Origin: Candidatus Thiodiazotropha sp. (ex Epidulcina cf. delphinae)
GTDB taxonomy: Bacteria; Pseudomonadota; Gammaproteobacteria; Chromatiales; Chromatiaceae
Length of the DNA stretch: 64,000 bases
Direction of reading: 5' to 3'
Assembly (NCBI GenBank): GCA_025656455.1
Contig: JAHXHS010000008.1
Coordinates: 62,001 to 126,000 of the forward strand
In this document: piece by piece, positions 21,897 through 32,535 of the stretch
Numbering within the stretch: the stretch's first letter is position 1
How the letters are laid out: each line of letters starts with the position of its first letter
Program-made: the position numbers and the translations under genes
Notes under the pieces: model-generated
What the model saw: only the letters and a program-made list of their open reading frames with translations
Database searches by the model: none
Told to the model about the DNA's origin: nothing

Positions 21897-23303
21897 ATGA
21901 GTGAGTTCACCGACTACAAAGTTGCCGATATTTCACTGGCCGAGTTCGGCCGCCGCGAAATTGCGATCGCCGAAACCGAGATGCCGGGACTGATGGCGAT
22001 CCGGGAGAAATACGCCGCGCAACAGCCCCTTAAGGGCGCGCGTATTACCGGCTCGCTGCACATGACCATCCAGACCGCAGTGCTTATCGAGACCCTGGTG
22101 GCGCTCGGCGCTGAAGTGCGTTGGTGCTCCTGCAACATCTTCTCCACCCAGGACCATGCCGCTGCCGCGATCGCGGCTGAGGGCATTCCGGTCTATGCCT
22201 GGAAAGGTGAATCCCTGGAGGAGTACTGGTGGTGTACCGAACAGGTGCTCAACTGGCCCGACGGCGCTGCTCTGAACATGATCCTTGACGACGGCGGAGA
22301 CGCCACCCTGCTGGTGCACAAAGGGGTGGAATATGCCAACGCCGGCGCGGTGCCTGAACCCCAGGCGGACGATCCGGAGGAGTGGCAGGTGATCCTGGGC
22401 GTGTTGAAACGCAGCCTGGAAGAGGACCCGAAACGTTATCACCGGATGGCGGAATCGATTAAAGGCGTCACTGAAGAAACCACCACCGGTGTACATCGTC
22501 TCTATCAGATGATGGAACAAGGCACGCTGCTGTTCCCGGCCATGAATGTCAACGACTCGGTTACCAAATCCAAGTTCGATAACCTGTATGGCTGTCGTGA
22601 GTCGCTGGTGGACGGCATCAAGCGGGCAACCGACGTCATGATCGCCGGGAAAATAGCCCTGGTCGCGGGCTATGGCGACGTAGGCAAGGGCTGCGCACAA
22701 TCCCTGCGCGGACTCGGCGCTACCGTATGGGTCACGGAAATCGACCCAATCTGCGCTCTACAGGCGGCCATGGAGGGTTATCGGGTGGTCACAATGGAAG
22801 AGGCGGCCCCCCTCAGCGATATTTTTGTCACCACCACCGGCAACTTCAAGATCATCACCCATGATCACATGGCCGCGATGAAGGATCAGGCGATTGTCTG
22901 CAACATCGGCCACTTCGACAATGAGATCGATATCGCCGGCATTCGCCAATATCAGTGGGAAGAGATCAAACCCCAGGTTCACCATGTCATCTTTCCTGAC
23001 GGGAAACGCATCATCCTGTTGGCCGAAGGACGGCTGGTCAATCTGGGATGCGCCACGGGACACCCAAGCTTTGTCATGTCCAACTCTTTTTCAAACCAGG
23101 TGTTGGCGCAGATCGAGTTCTTTACCCAATCAGAGCAGTATCAAAACAAGGTCTACGTGCTACCGAAAAAACTCGACGAAGAGGTTGCCAGACTCCACCT
23201 CACAAAAATCAGCGCCCACTTGACCACCCTCAGTGAGGAGCAGGCGGACTATATCGGCGTGCCGGTTGAAGGGCCCTATAAGCCCGATCACTATCGCTAT
23301 TGA
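21897..23303 (+). CDS. ahcY: Adenosylhomocysteinase (SAH hydrolase)
   Basis: Splits S-adenosylhomocysteine into adenosine and homocysteine using bound NAD. The 468-residue product has the family segments [27 protein letters not shown], the NAD loop [15 protein letters not shown] and C-terminal PDHYRY. The open frame runs back to 21747 through the riboswitch, but the ATG at 21897 with AGGAG at 21882 is the family start. It is controlled by the SAH riboswitch just upstream. Confidence 0.97.
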   Translation: MSEFTDYKVADISLAEFGRREIAIAETEMPGLMAIREKYAAQQPLKGARITGSLHMTIQTAVLIETLVALGAEVRWCSCNIFSTQDHAAAAIAAEGIPVYAWKGESLEEYWWCTEQVLNWPDGAALNMILDDGGDATLLVHKGVEYANAGAVPEPQADDPEEWQVILGVLKRSLEEDPKRYHRMAESIKGVTEETTTGVHRLYQMMEQGTLLFPAMNVNDSVTKSKFDNLYGCRESLVDGIKRATDVMIAGKIALVAGYGDVGKGCAQSLRGLGATVWVTEIDPICALQAAMEGYRVVTMEEAAPLSDIFVTTTGNFKIITHDHMAAMKDQAIVCNIGHFDNEIDIAGIRQYQWEEIKPQVHHVIFPDGKRIILLAEGRLVNLGCATGHPSFVMSNSFSNQVLAQIEFFTQSEQYQNKVYVLPKKLDEEVARLHLTKISAHLTTLSEEQADYIGVPVEGPYKPDHYRY

Positions 23304-23411
23304 TGATCTCCGATATCGGCTGAAATGGATAACATCCGCCTACAGCCATTGAATAGCAAACGGTGTAACCGCTGGTGGAAGCAGGCTTAGGAATGTTAGC
23401 TGGAGGCAATT

Positions 23412-23477
23412 GTAGGGTGCGGCCCTGCCGCACCGAACGCTGGCCGATTGGCATGGTGCGGCAGGACCGCACCCTAC
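23412..23477. repeat. GC-rich inverted repeat, stand-alone copy of a miniature-element core
   Basis: Two 23-base arms starting GTAGGGTGCGG and ending CCGCACCCTAC match at 22 positions and flank a 20-base spacer. The arms are themselves partly palindromic. The same paired core is found inside the larger elements at 54281, 57196 and 60387. It lies between ahcY and metF, so it will be transcribed if the genes form an operon. Confidence 0.78.
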
Positions 23478-23529
23478 TCAGCCTCCGTCCAGCAAGAGAC
23501 GTCCAATACAACACAAGATTCACTTACCC

Positions 23530-24381
23530 ATGCAAATACAACATCATCAGCAGACCTTTAGTTTCGAACTCTTCCCGCCCAAGACGGAAAAGGGATTCGA
23601 GAACTTAAAAAAGACAGTACAAGAACTGCAAAACCTGCAACCGGCGTTTTTCTCCGTCACTTATGGCGCGGGGGGATCCACACAACAGCGTACGTTTGAC
23701 ACCGTCGACTGGCTGGGCAGGGAAAGGATCGCTACCGCGCCGCATCTCTCATGCATCGGCGCCAACCGCAATGAGATCGTCGAGATACTGGAGCGCTACC
23801 GATCACAAGGGATCAATCGTCTGGTGGCGCTGCGCGGCGACCTGCCCTCAGGCGCCGGGCTCGGCGGCCTGGGTGAACTGGATCACGCCAATCAGTTGGT
23901 GGCGTTGATCCGCGACTCGTTCGGCGATCACTTCCATATCGAAGTCGCGGCCTACCCGGAGTTTCACCCCCAGGCCAACAACCCCGAACAGGATCTCATC
24001 CATTTCAAGCGTAAGGTGGAGGCTGGCGCAGACAGCGCCATTACCCAGTACTTCTACAATGCCGACGCCTACTTTCGTTTTATCGACGACTGTCAACGGC
24101 TGCAGATCGAGATACCCATCGTGCCCGGCATCATGCCGATCACCAACTTCATTCAGCTGGCGCGGTTTTCCGATGCCTGTGGCGCTGAACTCCCCCGCTG
24201 GTTGAGAAAAAGGCTCGAGGGGTTCGGGGATGACCTGCAAGCCATTCGCGGCTACGGCGCGGATACGGTAACCGCTCTCTGTGAACGCCTGTTGGAAGGC
24301 GGTGCGCCGGGTTTGCACTTCTATACCATGAACCAGGCAGCGCCCAGCCTGAATATCTGGCAGACGTTGGGACTCTATTAA
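23530..24381 (+). CDS. metF: Methylenetetrahydrofolate reductase [NAD(P)H]
   Basis: FAD enzyme that makes 5-methyltetrahydrofolate, the methyl donor for methionine. The 283-residue barrel has FSFELFPPKTEKG at the N-terminus, the FAD-binding SVTYGAGGST, VALRGDLP, EVAAYPEFHP and TQYFYNADAYFRF. The size is that of the bacterial catalytic domain without the eukaryotic regulatory tail. It follows ahcY in the methionine/SAM cycle set, 226 bases apart with a repeat between. Confidence 0.96.
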   Translation: MQIQHHQQTFSFELFPPKTEKGFENLKKTVQELQNLQPAFFSVTYGAGGSTQQRTFDTVDWLGRERIATAPHLSCIGANRNEIVEILERYRSQGINRLVALRGDLPSGAGLGGLGELDHANQLVALIRDSFGDHFHIEVAAYPEFHPQANNPEQDLIHFKRKVEAGADSAITQYFYNADAYFRFIDDCQRLQIEIPIVPGIMPITNFIQLARFSDACGAELPRWLRKRLEGFGDDLQAIRGYGADTVTALCERLLEGGAPGLHFYTMNQAAPSLNIWQTLGLY

Positions 24382-24407
24382 CCCGGCGACCTAATATATC
24401 GGGTTCA

Positions 24408-24503
24408 GGGCTTCAAGCATGCCCATGATCAAGGCGTGGCTCTTGCCAATGGCCACTCCCTTGGCAAGAGCCGCAACGCAGAGCGTGAGCATGCTTGAAG
24501 CCC
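24408..24503. repeat. Nested long hairpin downstream of metF
   Basis: Outer arms of 15 bases (24408-24422 and 24489-24503, GGGCTTCAAGCATGC and its complement) and inner arms of 12 bases (24438-24449 and 24461-24472) are both perfect. The whole 96-base unit folds on itself. It begins 26 bases after the metF stop. No T tail is present, so it looks more like a miniature mobile repeat than a terminator. Confidence 0.7.
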
Positions 24504-24530
24504 CTAACAGATTGATTTGATTAAGACAGG

Positions 24531-24605
24531 CCCGTAGGTCACGTTGCGCAGCTACGTGACATCACCGTTATGTCAGGTAGTCGCTTCGCGCCAACCTGAC
24601 CTACG
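24531..24605. repeat. REP-type paired hairpin (copy 2, inverted)
   Basis: Inverted relative to the unit at 10194-10279, with the same two hairpins (arms GTCACGT/ACGTGAC, and the imperfect GTCAGGT/ACCTGAC pair). It lies in the metF to sensor-kinase gap among other repeats. Confidence 0.7.
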
Positions 24606-24633
24606 ACCACTACGAAAATTCGTAGGTGATGTC

Positions 24634-24710
24634 TCTAGTGTGGTGTAACGCAGGCTTGGGGCCTTGGCGGGCCTCTGATTGGTACAGTTTATACGTTACA
24701 CCACACTAGA
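24634..24710. mobile_element. 77-base element with perfect 17-base terminal inverted repeats
   Basis: Positions 24634-24650 (TCTAGTGTGGTGTAACG) and 24694-24710 are exact reverse complements. The ends contain CTAG. The right end supplies the TAG stop codon of the hybrid kinase (24706-24708, minus strand). A shortened relative sharing 24 exact bases (24679-24702) is at 34712-34743. No coding capacity, so a MITE-like unit is the best guess. Confidence 0.7.
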
Positions 24711-26796
24711 CAGGCGCAGTCAACGGCTGTTCCTGTACGCCCTTTAACGCATATCGATTGATAATGACATCCAGTATTTCAGGCTCCACGGGCTTGGTCA
24801 GAAAGCCGTCCATTCCCGCCTGGATGCAGTGATCCATCATATCCTCCACCGTATTCGCCGTCAGCGCATAGATCGGCATGTAACGATGCTTTGCTTCGCT
24901 GCTTCGATACCGGCGGGTGAATTCGATGCCATCGATATGGGGCATGCGCAGGTCGACAAAGGCCAACTCATACTCCTCTTCCGCGGCGGCCTGCAGGGCC
25001 TCGCTGCCATCCTTGGTTATCCTCACCTGATGCCCGCGCTGTCTCAACAGGGTCGACAACACCTTCGCCGCGATGGCGTTATCCTCTGCCAGGAGCACGT
25101 TGATCCCATCGGTTCTTTGGACGGTGGACCCTGCATGCCCCTTGAGGACTGTCTCTTGGGTCTGACCGGGTGTCAGGGCATCGACGATCGCTTCGGCCAG
25201 GTCATCGGCTAGAAATGGCTTGGCCAACATTTTGCTCTTTACCGACACCACCCCCGGGGTACGCCCCCGGTAGCCCGCCAAAAGTACCAGCGGCGATCCA
25301 CCTCCCTGCGCATCCAAGCTGTCTACGGCCTGTCCGATCATGGCATGGGCAAGTGAGTCGCAAACCAATACCATATCCATGGAGAGACTTAGCTTCGCGG
25401 TGAATTCGCTCAAACCGGTTGCGGCAAAGGCCTGCATCCCAAGTTCATCCACAATTTTCAGGTGCATCCGCATCGCCAGGGGATCGCACTCGAAGATAAG
25501 GATGCGCTTACCCTTGAGGATGGGCGACCTGACAGGCCCGGAGCCCCCTTCCTCCATCGGTAGCGGCAACCGGACACTGAACAGCGACCCCTTGCCGACC
25601 TGACTGGAGACGTCTACCCGCCCTCCCATCAACCGGGTCAGGTCGCGGACAACGGTAGTGCCGAGACCAGCCCCTTCGAAACGCCGGTTGTTGGATGGGG
25701 CCGCTTGCCAGAAAAACTCAAAAATCTTCTCCTGCTCCTGTTGGGATATGCCGATACCGGTATCCTCGACCTCGAGCAGAATATGCGGCGAGTCGAATGC
25801 CTCACAACCCTGGGCATGAGATACCCGTAAGGTGATATGGCCTGAGTCGGTGAATTTGATGGCATTGCCCAACAGATTGAACAATATCTGCGAGATGCGA
25901 AGTTTATCGCCGTACAACCTATTTTGAATCCCCGGATCGACCCAACAATAGAACTCGAGCTGTTTCTCCTGCGCCCCCGCGGCCAGGCTCGATGTCACGT
26001 CTCTCACCAATTCACGCATATCAAAAGGTTCTGACGTCAATTCGAGTTTATTGGCGTCGATCTTGGAAATATCGAGCACATCGCTGATCAGTGACCGCAA
26101 TAGCTGCGCGGAGGAGCAGATCGAGTGAAGATACTCTTTCTGTTCGGCATCCAACGGCGTGGCCTGTAGCAGTCTCGCCATACCCATCACGCCGATCAGC
26201 GGGGTACGCAGCTCATGGGTCATGGTGGCGAGAAAATCGCCACGCGCCTTTTTGGCCCGTTCCGCCTCCTGTCTGGCATGGCGCAGTCTGCGCAACAGGG
26301 TGTATTGATAATATGGCAATATCACCAACAGGAACAGAAAAAAGAAGGCATCGAACGAGTGCGTCTGCCACTGCTGCAGGTAGAGCAGCACCAGGTTATA
26401 GGCGCTGAAACTGAGTATCGATGCGGTCATCAACAATCGCTTGCCGTAACGCGTACCGTATGAGATATAGATCCAGTGGTAGATCAGATAGAACGGACTG
26501 ATAGCGTCTCCGGCCAGGACGATGGCCAGGCTGGCGGAGCTGATGTCGGCAATCAGGCAGATCAGCCTCCGATAGACTAGATCGGGTCTGATGAGGATGC
26601 TGATCAGCACCAGGACGAAGAAGGCGAGATACCCTCCGAACAAGGCAATGACAAGAGGAACATCGACGAGATAGTATCCTGTTCGAATACCGAACCAAAT
26701 GAATACGGTGCAGAACAACCAGACCAGCAGGCGCAGCAGCGCCTGCTGGTATTCTGAATTAGCTCGCAGCTCGCGGCTGAAGAGTTTACTCACCAT
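24706..26796 (-). CDS. RpfC-like hybrid sensor histidine kinase/response regulator without HPt
   Basis: A 696-residue membrane kinase. About four to five hydrophobic segments (20-165) resemble the RpfC sensor domain, including GDAISPFYLIYHWIYISYG. HisKA follows with H-box MTHELRTPL (His194), then HATPase_c (N box NLLGNAIKF about 308-316, G boxes DTGIGI and GAGLG), a degenerate receiver-like part (about 430-545) and a true receiver (about 565-685, Asp615 in VDLRMP). There is no HPt domain, so a separate phosphotransfer protein is expected. It shares the sensor plan with the 829-residue kinase at 61037. Its stop codon lies in a miniature element. Confidence 0.87.
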   Translation of the reverse strand: MVSKLFSRELRANSEYQQALLRLLVWLFCTVFIWFGIRTGYYLVDVPLVIALFGGYLAFFVLVLISILIRPDLVYRRLICLIADISSASLAIVLAGDAISPFYLIYHWIYISYGTRYGKRLLMTASILSFSAYNLVLLYLQQWQTHSFDAFFFLFLLVILPYYQYTLLRRLRHARQEAERAKKARGDFLATMTHELRTPLIGVMGMARLLQATPLDAEQKEYLHSICSSAQLLRSLISDVLDISKIDANKLELTSEPFDMRELVRDVTSSLAAGAQEKQLEFYCWVDPGIQNRLYGDKLRISQILFNLLGNAIKFTDSGHITLRVSHAQGCEAFDSPHILLEVEDTGIGISQQEQEKIFEFFWQAAPSNNRRFEGAGLGTTVVRDLTRLMGGRVDVSSQVGKGSLFSVRLPLPMEEGGSGPVRSPILKGKRILIFECDPLAMRMHLKIVDELGMQAFAATGLSEFTAKLSLSMDMVLVCDSLAHAMIGQAVDSLDAQGGGSPLVLLAGYRGRTPGVVSVKSKMLAKPFLADDLAEAIVDALTPGQTQETVLKGHAGSTVQRTDGINVLLAEDNAIAAKVLSTLLRQRGHQVRITKDGSEALQAAAEEEYELAFVDLRMPHIDGIEFTRRYRSSEAKHRYMPIYALTANTVEDMMDHCIQAGMDGFLTKPVEPEILDVIINRYALKGVQEQPLTAPV

Positions 26797-27118
26797 GGCA
26801 TGTCATCCATTATCCATAACCTGAATCCACGAACCCAGGTTGAAGACCGATTTATTCCCTGTAAAACGCCGCACTCGCGCATCAGCATGAATCGTGAGCA
26901 TCATAGAAAAAATACCGCAGCAGGTAACGCTCTCATTTACCTGACATTTAACCTATTGATCAACAAAGATTATCCACACCAATATCAAGACACAAGCCCC
27001 CTATATAGTTGCGGATTTTCCGGCAAACACTATGATCTCAACAGGTAAGTATGCAACACTTTACCTGACGATTTCAAAGACCTGACCGCCAAGCACCATC
27101 AGTTAAAGGCCAAAAATC
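26797..27118. other. Gap between divergent kinase and PilZ genes
   Basis: 322 bases with two-way promoter potential. A single TTATCCACA (26970-26978) matches a DnaA box but has no partners. A short open frame from 26800 shows no protein-like features. I see no strong promoter or RNA structure here. Confidence 0.4.
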
Positions 27119-27511
27119 ATGTATATCAAAAGACCCAGCCAGCACAATCGGGAAAACAGTCTGAAACCCGAGGATCGCCGCACCATCAAGCGCCGTCATC
27201 TGATCTACTATCTGCGGGTCTGGGAGCTCGACCAGAATAACTTGCTCGGACATGTGGTCGATATCACCACCGAGGGCATGATGCTGATCAGCGACAAACC
27301 GATCCCCACGGGAGAGGAGCTGAGCCTTGAGATACGCCTGCCCGATACCGAAGGCGCGCTGACTCCACTCAATTTCAGAGCCATCTGTCGCTGGAGCGAC
27401 AAAGATATCAATACCGCTTTCTACGACTCGGGGTTCGAGTTTACCGACAAGTCGCCAGCCAAGATCGAAAACCTGCAACAGATGATCGAAGCGTACGGCT
27501 TCAACGATTGA
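27119..27511 (+). CDS. PilZ domain protein
   Basis: A 130-residue single-domain protein. The c-di-GMP-binding signature is present in part: RRTIKRRHLIYYL gives the RxxxR part, and DITTEGMML is the D/NxSxxG strand with Thr in place of Ser. The remaining beta strands (ELSLEIRLPD, FRAICRW, YDSGFEF) fit the PilZ barrel. It is a likely second-messenger effector; the target is unknown. It is divergent from the hybrid kinase and ends 17 bases from the convergent Nudix gene. Confidence 0.83.
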   Translation: MYIKRPSQHNRENSLKPEDRRTIKRRHLIYYLRVWELDQNNLLGHVVDITTEGMMLISDKPIPTGEELSLEIRLPDTEGALTPLNFRAICRWSDKDINTAFYDSGFEFTDKSPAKIENLQQMIEAYGFND

Positions 27512-27527
27512 GCGGCTTCAACCCCGC

Positions 27528-28466
27528 TCAATTGCCCCAGAAGGCGCCGATCGCGGCAATCCCCTGCGCGCCCGAGCGCATGGCCTGCCGCAGATGCGCC
27601 GAGCGCATGCCGCCCAAGGCGTAAACCGGAACATTGACCCGGTCTACCCAATCCCTGAAACGATCCCAGCCGAGGCATGGGGCATGTGGGTGAGAGGCGG
27701 TGGGCAACACGGGGGAGAGTAACGCATAATCCAACTGCAATCCCTCAGCCTGGTGAAGCTCAGACGGATTGTGGCAAGATGCGCCCAACAATCCATCGAT
27801 TTCGGGTCGTTCCGTTAGCGCCGCCAGTTGCCGGGCTGTCAGGTGAATGCCATCAGCCTCTCCGGCCCAATCCAGCGCCCGCTGCGGCCGATTGACGAGC
27901 AACTTGGCCCCTTTGGCGCGACAGATCTCCAGACTGGCCAGCAACAGATCCCGATAGACAGGATCGATCAATCGATGAGCACGCAACTGCACCACACCCG
28001 GCCCCGCTTCCAAGGCCTTGTGCAGCCTGTGTAGAAACTGCGCCGGTTGTGTCGCATCATCGCCGCTTATCAGATAGCGCCGGGGCAACCGCAAGGCGCT
28101 GATCACCGGGCGGTCGGCCGCCGGGAAAGCCTCCGGCTCCATCTCCGCCGGCAACAGCCAGCGAAGGGGTTGCCCTTCCAGGCCCTTCGGCACACCTTGA
28201 TAGGCCGTCACCCGATAGACATCGAGCAGCACCCTGCGATCGCCGTAGTCATGCCTGATCCGAATCAGTGGCTCGCTGCGGAGTGACTGGATGCCCAGCT
28301 CTTCCTCCAGTTCACGGGCCAAGGCCTGTTCCGTGGACTCGCCCTGTTCGCGTTTGCCGCCGGGAAATTCCCAAAGTCCTCCCTGATGGCGATGATCCGC
28401 GCGCTTGGTCACCAGCACCCGGCCCGTGGCATCAAGGATCGCTGCAGCGGCTACATGGGTTGTCAT
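27528..28466 (-). CDS. Nudix hydrolase (MutT-like) fused to thiamine-phosphate-synthase-like domain
   Basis: A 312-residue two-domain protein. The N-terminal part (1-130) is a MutT-type Nudix domain with the box GGKREQGESTEQALARELEE and start TTHVAAAAILDATGRVLVTKR, expected to clean 8-oxo-dGTP. The C-terminal part (about 140-312) is a TMP/TenI-like barrel (ASCHNPSEL, YALLSPVLPTASHP), usually not a full ThiE. This fusion is well known in Proteobacteria, commonly beside argJ and secA as here. What the second domain does is unclear. Confidence 0.9.
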   Translation of the reverse strand: MTTHVAAAAILDATGRVLVTKRADHRHQGGLWEFPGGKREQGESTEQALARELEEELGIQSLRSEPLIRIRHDYGDRRVLLDVYRVTAYQGVPKGLEGQPLRWLLPAEMEPEAFPAADRPVISALRLPRRYLISGDDATQPAQFLHRLHKALEAGPGVVQLRAHRLIDPVYRDLLLASLEICRAKGAKLLVNRPQRALDWAGEADGIHLTARQLAALTERPEIDGLLGASCHNPSELHQAEGLQLDYALLSPVLPTASHPHAPCLGWDRFRDWVDRVNVPVYALGGMRSAHLRQAMRSGAQGIAAIGAFWGN

Positions 28467-28528
28467 GCTGATAGGATATGGCAGTGGCCAAACAATAGTA
28501 ATCCGTTCGTGAGCCCCGACAATATCAC

Positions 28529-29719
28529 CTAGGTGCGATATTCGGCGTTGATCTTGACGTAGTCATAGGAAAGGTCACAGGTCAGAACCCGCGCATCGGC
28601 GCCGCCACGATCCAAACTGACCCGAATCGTGAACTCCCGGCGACGCATTACCGACGCCCCCGCCTGTTCCGTGTAGTCGGAAGCCCGCCCACCGTTGCGC
28701 ACGATACAGACATCGTCCAGCCAGATCTCAACGCGATCGATGGCCAGCCCCTCAAGCCCCGACCGCCCGACCGCGGCAAGGATTCGTCCCCAGTTGGGAT
28801 CGGAAGCGAAGAGTGCTGTCTTGACCAGGGGAGAGTGGGCAATAGTAAAGGCTACATCCCGCGCCTCCGCTTCATCAGCCGCCTGTTCAACCACAACCTC
28901 CACCAGTTTGGTGGCGCCTTCCCCGTCACGTACGATGTCGCGGGCCAGTTCCATGCAGACTTCCTGGACGGCCTGGGCGAATCGCTCATAGATGGGGGAA
29001 TTGGTATCCGTCACAGGCGGCAGCGACGAGGCGCCGCTGGCGATCAACACGCAGGCATCGTTGGTGGACGTATCGCCGTCCACCGTAATACTGTTGAACG
29101 ATGGCTTGACCGCCGCAGCCAAACACGCCTGCAACAACTTCCGCTCCACCGCCAGATCGGTAGCCAGATAGGCCAGCATGGTCGCCATGTCGGGGTGTAT
29201 CATGCCCGATCCTTTTGCCATCCCGGTAACGGTGACGGGTACGCCGTCAACCTCGAAACGGCGCGAGGCGAGTTTGGGGCGCGTGTCAGTGGTCATGATG
29301 GCGCGGGAGGCTCGCTCCCAACCCGCCGGCTCGAGATCGGCCATTGCATCGGGGATGACCTGGCGCAGCCGCTCCACCGGGAGGTTCTCGCCGATCACGC
29401 CGGTGGAAAAAGGCAAAACCTGTTCAATATTGCATCCTGCCGCCCCCGCCAGGTCTTGACAGCTGGTCAGGGCATCCTGCAGGCCCTGTCTACCCGTGCC
29501 TGCATTGGCGTTGCCGGCGTTGATCAGCAACAGGCGGGGGCTCCCCTGCCGCAGATGCCTCCTGGCCAGCGCTACCGGAGCGGCGCAAAAGGCGTTGCGG
29601 GTGAATACCGCCGCACACTCGGCTCCCTCGGCCAGCTCGATAACGACCAGATCATCCCTGCCAGCCACCCGGATGCCGGCCGCGGCGGATCCCAGCCTGA
29701 CTCCCGCAACGGCGCGCAT
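28529..29719 (-). CDS. argJ: Bifunctional glutamate N-acetyltransferase/amino-acid acetyltransferase ArgJ
   Basis: Recycles the acetyl group from N-acetylornithine to glutamate in arginine synthesis. The protein self-cleaves before Thr180 in SGMIHPDMATML to form alpha and beta chains. STGVIGENLP and the C-terminal DLSYDYVKINAEYRT are typical. I choose the ATG at 29719 (396 residues), whose ATG falls 2 bases after the secA TGA (TGAGCATG); an ATG at 29743 would overlap secA by 22 bases. The next gene downstream is the Nudix fusion. Confidence 0.94.
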   Translation of the reverse strand: MRAVAGVRLGSAAAGIRVAGRDDLVVIELAEGAECAAVFTRNAFCAAPVALARRHLRQGSPRLLLINAGNANAGTGRQGLQDALTSCQDLAGAAGCNIEQVLPFSTGVIGENLPVERLRQVIPDAMADLEPAGWERASRAIMTTDTRPKLASRRFEVDGVPVTVTGMAKGSGMIHPDMATMLAYLATDLAVERKLLQACLAAAVKPSFNSITVDGDTSTNDACVLIASGASSLPPVTDTNSPIYERFAQAVQEVCMELARDIVRDGEGATKLVEVVVEQAADEAEARDVAFTIAHSPLVKTALFASDPNWGRILAAVGRSGLEGLAIDRVEIWLDDVCIVRNGGRASDYTEQAGASVMRRREFTIRVSLDRGGADARVLTCDLSYDYVKINAEYRT

Positions 29720-29721
29720 GC

Positions 29722-32535
29722 TCAATTCAGACGGCCATGGCACTGTTTGTATTTTTTACCCGAGCCACAGGGGCAGGGCTCGTTACGCCCGATCTTTCGC
29801 CCATCACGCACAAAAGGCTGCTGGGGCTGGCGACCCGCTTCGCCCGTTGCGGCAGGGACCTCCTCCTCCGGCAGGCCCTCGAAGGTCTCATGCTTGAACT
29901 CGAACTCGTTCACCCGGGGTTGCGGTTCGCGCATCACCATCTCTTCGGGAAGCTGCACCTTGACCTTGGAAAGCAGGCCGATGACCTCTCGCTTGATACT
30001 GTCGAGCATGCTGGAGAACATGGCGAAGGCCTCGCGCTTGTACTCCTGTTTCGGATTTTTCTGCGCATATCCACGCAGATGAATGCCCTGACGCAGGTAG
30101 TCCATGGCCGCAAGGTGCTCCTTCCAGTGGCTGTCCACAGTCTGCAACATCATCGCCTTTTCGAACTGACGCATATTCTCCGCACCGACCAGCGCCTCCT
30201 TCTCTTGATAGATATCGAGCAGGGATTGAGCGATTTTCTGCTTCAGGGTCTCCTCATGCAGATCCTCGTCCTCATCCAGCCATTGCTGAATCGACCATTC
30301 ATCGCCAAACAATTCGGCCAGCGACTCGCTCAGACCAGGGACGTCCCACTGCTCTTCGATGCTCTCCCGGGGGATATGTTGGTGGAAAACCTCATCCAGC
30401 ACATCCTCCCGCAACACGGCTATGGAATCGGAGATATCCGAGGTCTCCATCAGTTCGTTTCGCTGCTCATAGACCACCCGACGCTGGTCGTTGGCCACAT
30501 CGTCGTACTCCAGCAACTGCTTGCGGATATCGAAGTTGCGCCCCTCCACCTTGCGCTGAGCGTTCTCGATAGCCCGGGAGACCCAGGGGTGTTCGATCGC
30601 CTCGCCCTTCTCCATGCCGAGCTTCTGCATCAAACCACCGACCTTGTCGGAGGCGAAGATCCTCATCAGATTGTCCTGCAAAGAGAGGTAGAAGCGGCTT
30701 GAACCCGGATCACCCTGCCGGCCTGACCGGCCACGCAGCTGATTGTCGATGCGTCGGGACTCATGCCGCTCGGTGCCGATAACATGCAATCCGCCGGCAT
30801 CCAGCACCTGTTGATGCCGTTGCTTCCAGGCCTCCGTGTGCTCCGCCACGACTGTCGGCTCGGGATGCTCTCCCAGCTCCTCCAGTTCGGTCTCAAGATT
30901 GCCGCCAAGTACGATATCGGTGCCGCGACCCGCCATGTTGGTGGCGATGGTGATGGCCCCGGGGCGACCGGCCTGAGCGACGATGCCCGCCTCCTGCTCA
31001 TGGTGTTTGGCATTCAGCACCTTATGCGCCACCCCGGCCTTCTGCAACAATTCGGAGACCAATTCGGAGGTCTCGATGGAGGCGGTGCCCACCAGCGCCG
31101 GCTGGCCGCGCTCGACACAGTCCTGAACATCCTCCAGGATCGACTGGTACTTCTCTTCGGGCGTCAGATAGACTAGATCGCCCATATCCTTGCGAATCAT
31201 CGGCATATTGGTGGGGATGACCACCACCTCCAGGCCGTAGATCTGCTGGAACTCAAAGGCCTCGGTGTCCGCGGTGCCGGTCATGCCGGCCAGTTTTTCG
31301 TAGAGACGGAAATAGTTCTGAAAGGTGATGGACGCCAGGGTCTGGTTCTCGTTCTGAATCTCGACCCCCTCCTTCGCCTCCACCGCTTGATGCTGGCCGT
31401 CGGACCAGCGCCGGCCCGGCATGGTGCGGCCAGTGAACTCGTCGACGATGACAATCTGACCATCCTTGACAATGTAATCCACATTGCGCTGAAACAGGGC
31501 ATGGGCTCGCAGGGCGGCATTCGCATGATGCATCAGGATGATGTTGGCGGAATCATAGAGACTGGCTCCCTCTTCCAACAGGCCTGCCTCGGTGAGCATC
31601 TCCTCCACATGCTGGTGTCCCTCCTCACTGAAGTAGACTTGACGCGCCTTTTCGTCCACTGAAAAGTCGCCAGGACCAAAGTCGGGCTTACCCTCCTCGT
31701 TGGTGATCGGTGATTGTCTGGTGAGGCGAGGGATAATCTCGTTGACTGCCTTATAGAGTTCCGAGGAGTCGTCCGTCGGCCCGGAGATGATCAACGGCGT
31801 ACGCGCCTCATCGATCAGGATCGAGTCCACCTCGTCGACAATGGCGAAAAACGGCGGGCGCTGCACCCGTTGCTCGGCGCTGAAGGCCATATTGTCGCGC
31901 AGATAGTCGAAACCGTATTCATTGTTGGTCCCATAGGTGATATCCGCGGCATAGGCCTCCTGGCGGGTCACCGGCTTCAGATGGGGATAGCCGCCGGCCT
32001 TCCCGTCATATTCCGGATCGTATAGATAAGAGGCACTGTCTGGCCCCATGCCGCCTGAAGAGTTGATCACACCGATGGTGAGGCCGAGAAAATCGTACAA
32101 CCGCCCCATCCAGGCGGCATCGCGGCGGGCCAGGTAGTCGTTCACTGTCACCACATGCACGCCCTTACCGGGCAGCGCATTCAGATAGGCGGCAAGGGTC
32201 GCCACCAGGGTCTTGCCCTCACCGGTCCTCATCTCGGCGATTTTGCCCTGATGCAGCACCATGCCGCCGATCAGCTGGACATCGAAATGGCGCATCTGCA
32301 TCACCCGGCGACCGGCTTCCCTGACAATAGCGAAGGCCTCCTGCATCAGGCTTTCCAGTGACGCACCCTCTTCCAGACGAGAACGGAACTCAGCGGTTTT
32401 GTTCCTCAATGCCTCATCCGGGAGTTTTTCGATAGCGGCTTCCAGTTGACTGATCTGAGAGACCGTCTTTGTCATCCGTTTGATCAGACGCTCGTTTCGG
32501 CTGCCGAAAATCTTCTTGAAGATATTACTAACCAT
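29722..32535 (-). CDS. secA: Preprotein translocase ATPase SecA
   Basis: Motor ATPase that drives proteins through SecYEG. The 937-residue product has Walker [14 protein letters not shown] (about 102-114), the DEAD-type [14 protein letters not shown], helicase II segments [14 protein letters not shown] and [13 protein letters not shown], and the C-terminal zinc motif [14 protein letters not shown] that binds SecB. Length and order are standard. The downstream argJ start nearly overlaps its stop. Confidence 0.97.
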   Translation of the reverse strand: MVSNIFKKIFGSRNERLIKRMTKTVSQISQLEAAIEKLPDEALRNKTAEFRSRLEEGASLESLMQEAFAIVREAGRRVMQMRHFDVQLIGGMVLHQGKIAEMRTGEGKTLVATLAAYLNALPGKGVHVVTVNDYLARRDAAWMGRLYDFLGLTIGVINSSGGMGPDSASYLYDPEYDGKAGGYPHLKPVTRQEAYAADITYGTNNEYGFDYLRDNMAFSAEQRVQRPPFFAIVDEVDSILIDEARTPLIISGPTDDSSELYKAVNEIIPRLTRQSPITNEEGKPDFGPGDFSVDEKARQVYFSEEGHQHVEEMLTEAGLLEEGASLYDSANIILMHHANAALRAHALFQRNVDYIVKDGQIVIVDEFTGRTMPGRRWSDGQHQAVEAKEGVEIQNENQTLASITFQNYFRLYEKLAGMTGTADTEAFEFQQIYGLEVVVIPTNMPMIRKDMGDLVYLTPEEKYQSILEDVQDCVERGQPALVGTASIETSELVSELLQKAGVAHKVLNAKHHEQEAGIVAQAGRPGAITIATNMAGRGTDIVLGGNLETELEELGEHPEPTVVAEHTEAWKQRHQQVLDAGGLHVIGTERHESRRIDNQLRGRSGRQGDPGSSRFYLSLQDNLMRIFASDKVGGLMQKLGMEKGEAIEHPWVSRAIENAQRKVEGRNFDIRKQLLEYDDVANDQRRVVYEQRNELMETSDISDSIAVLREDVLDEVFHQHIPRESIEEQWDVPGLSESLAELFGDEWSIQQWLDEDEDLHEETLKQKIAQSLLDIYQEKEALVGAENMRQFEKAMMLQTVDSHWKEHLAAMDYLRQGIHLRGYAQKNPKQEYKREAFAMFSSMLDSIKREVIGLLSKVKVQLPEEMVMREPQPRVNEFEFKHETFEGLPEEEVPAATGEAGRQPQQPFVRDGRKIGRNEPCPCGSGKKYKQCHGRLN

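Noticed and set aside
26970..26978. TTATCCACA, a perfect DnaA box
   Set aside because: Single site, no further boxes, no AT-rich unwinding region or origin genes nearby.
26800..27048. 82-residue open frame after the kinase
   Set aside because: No recognisable features, no ribosome site, and it begins in the kinase promoter region.
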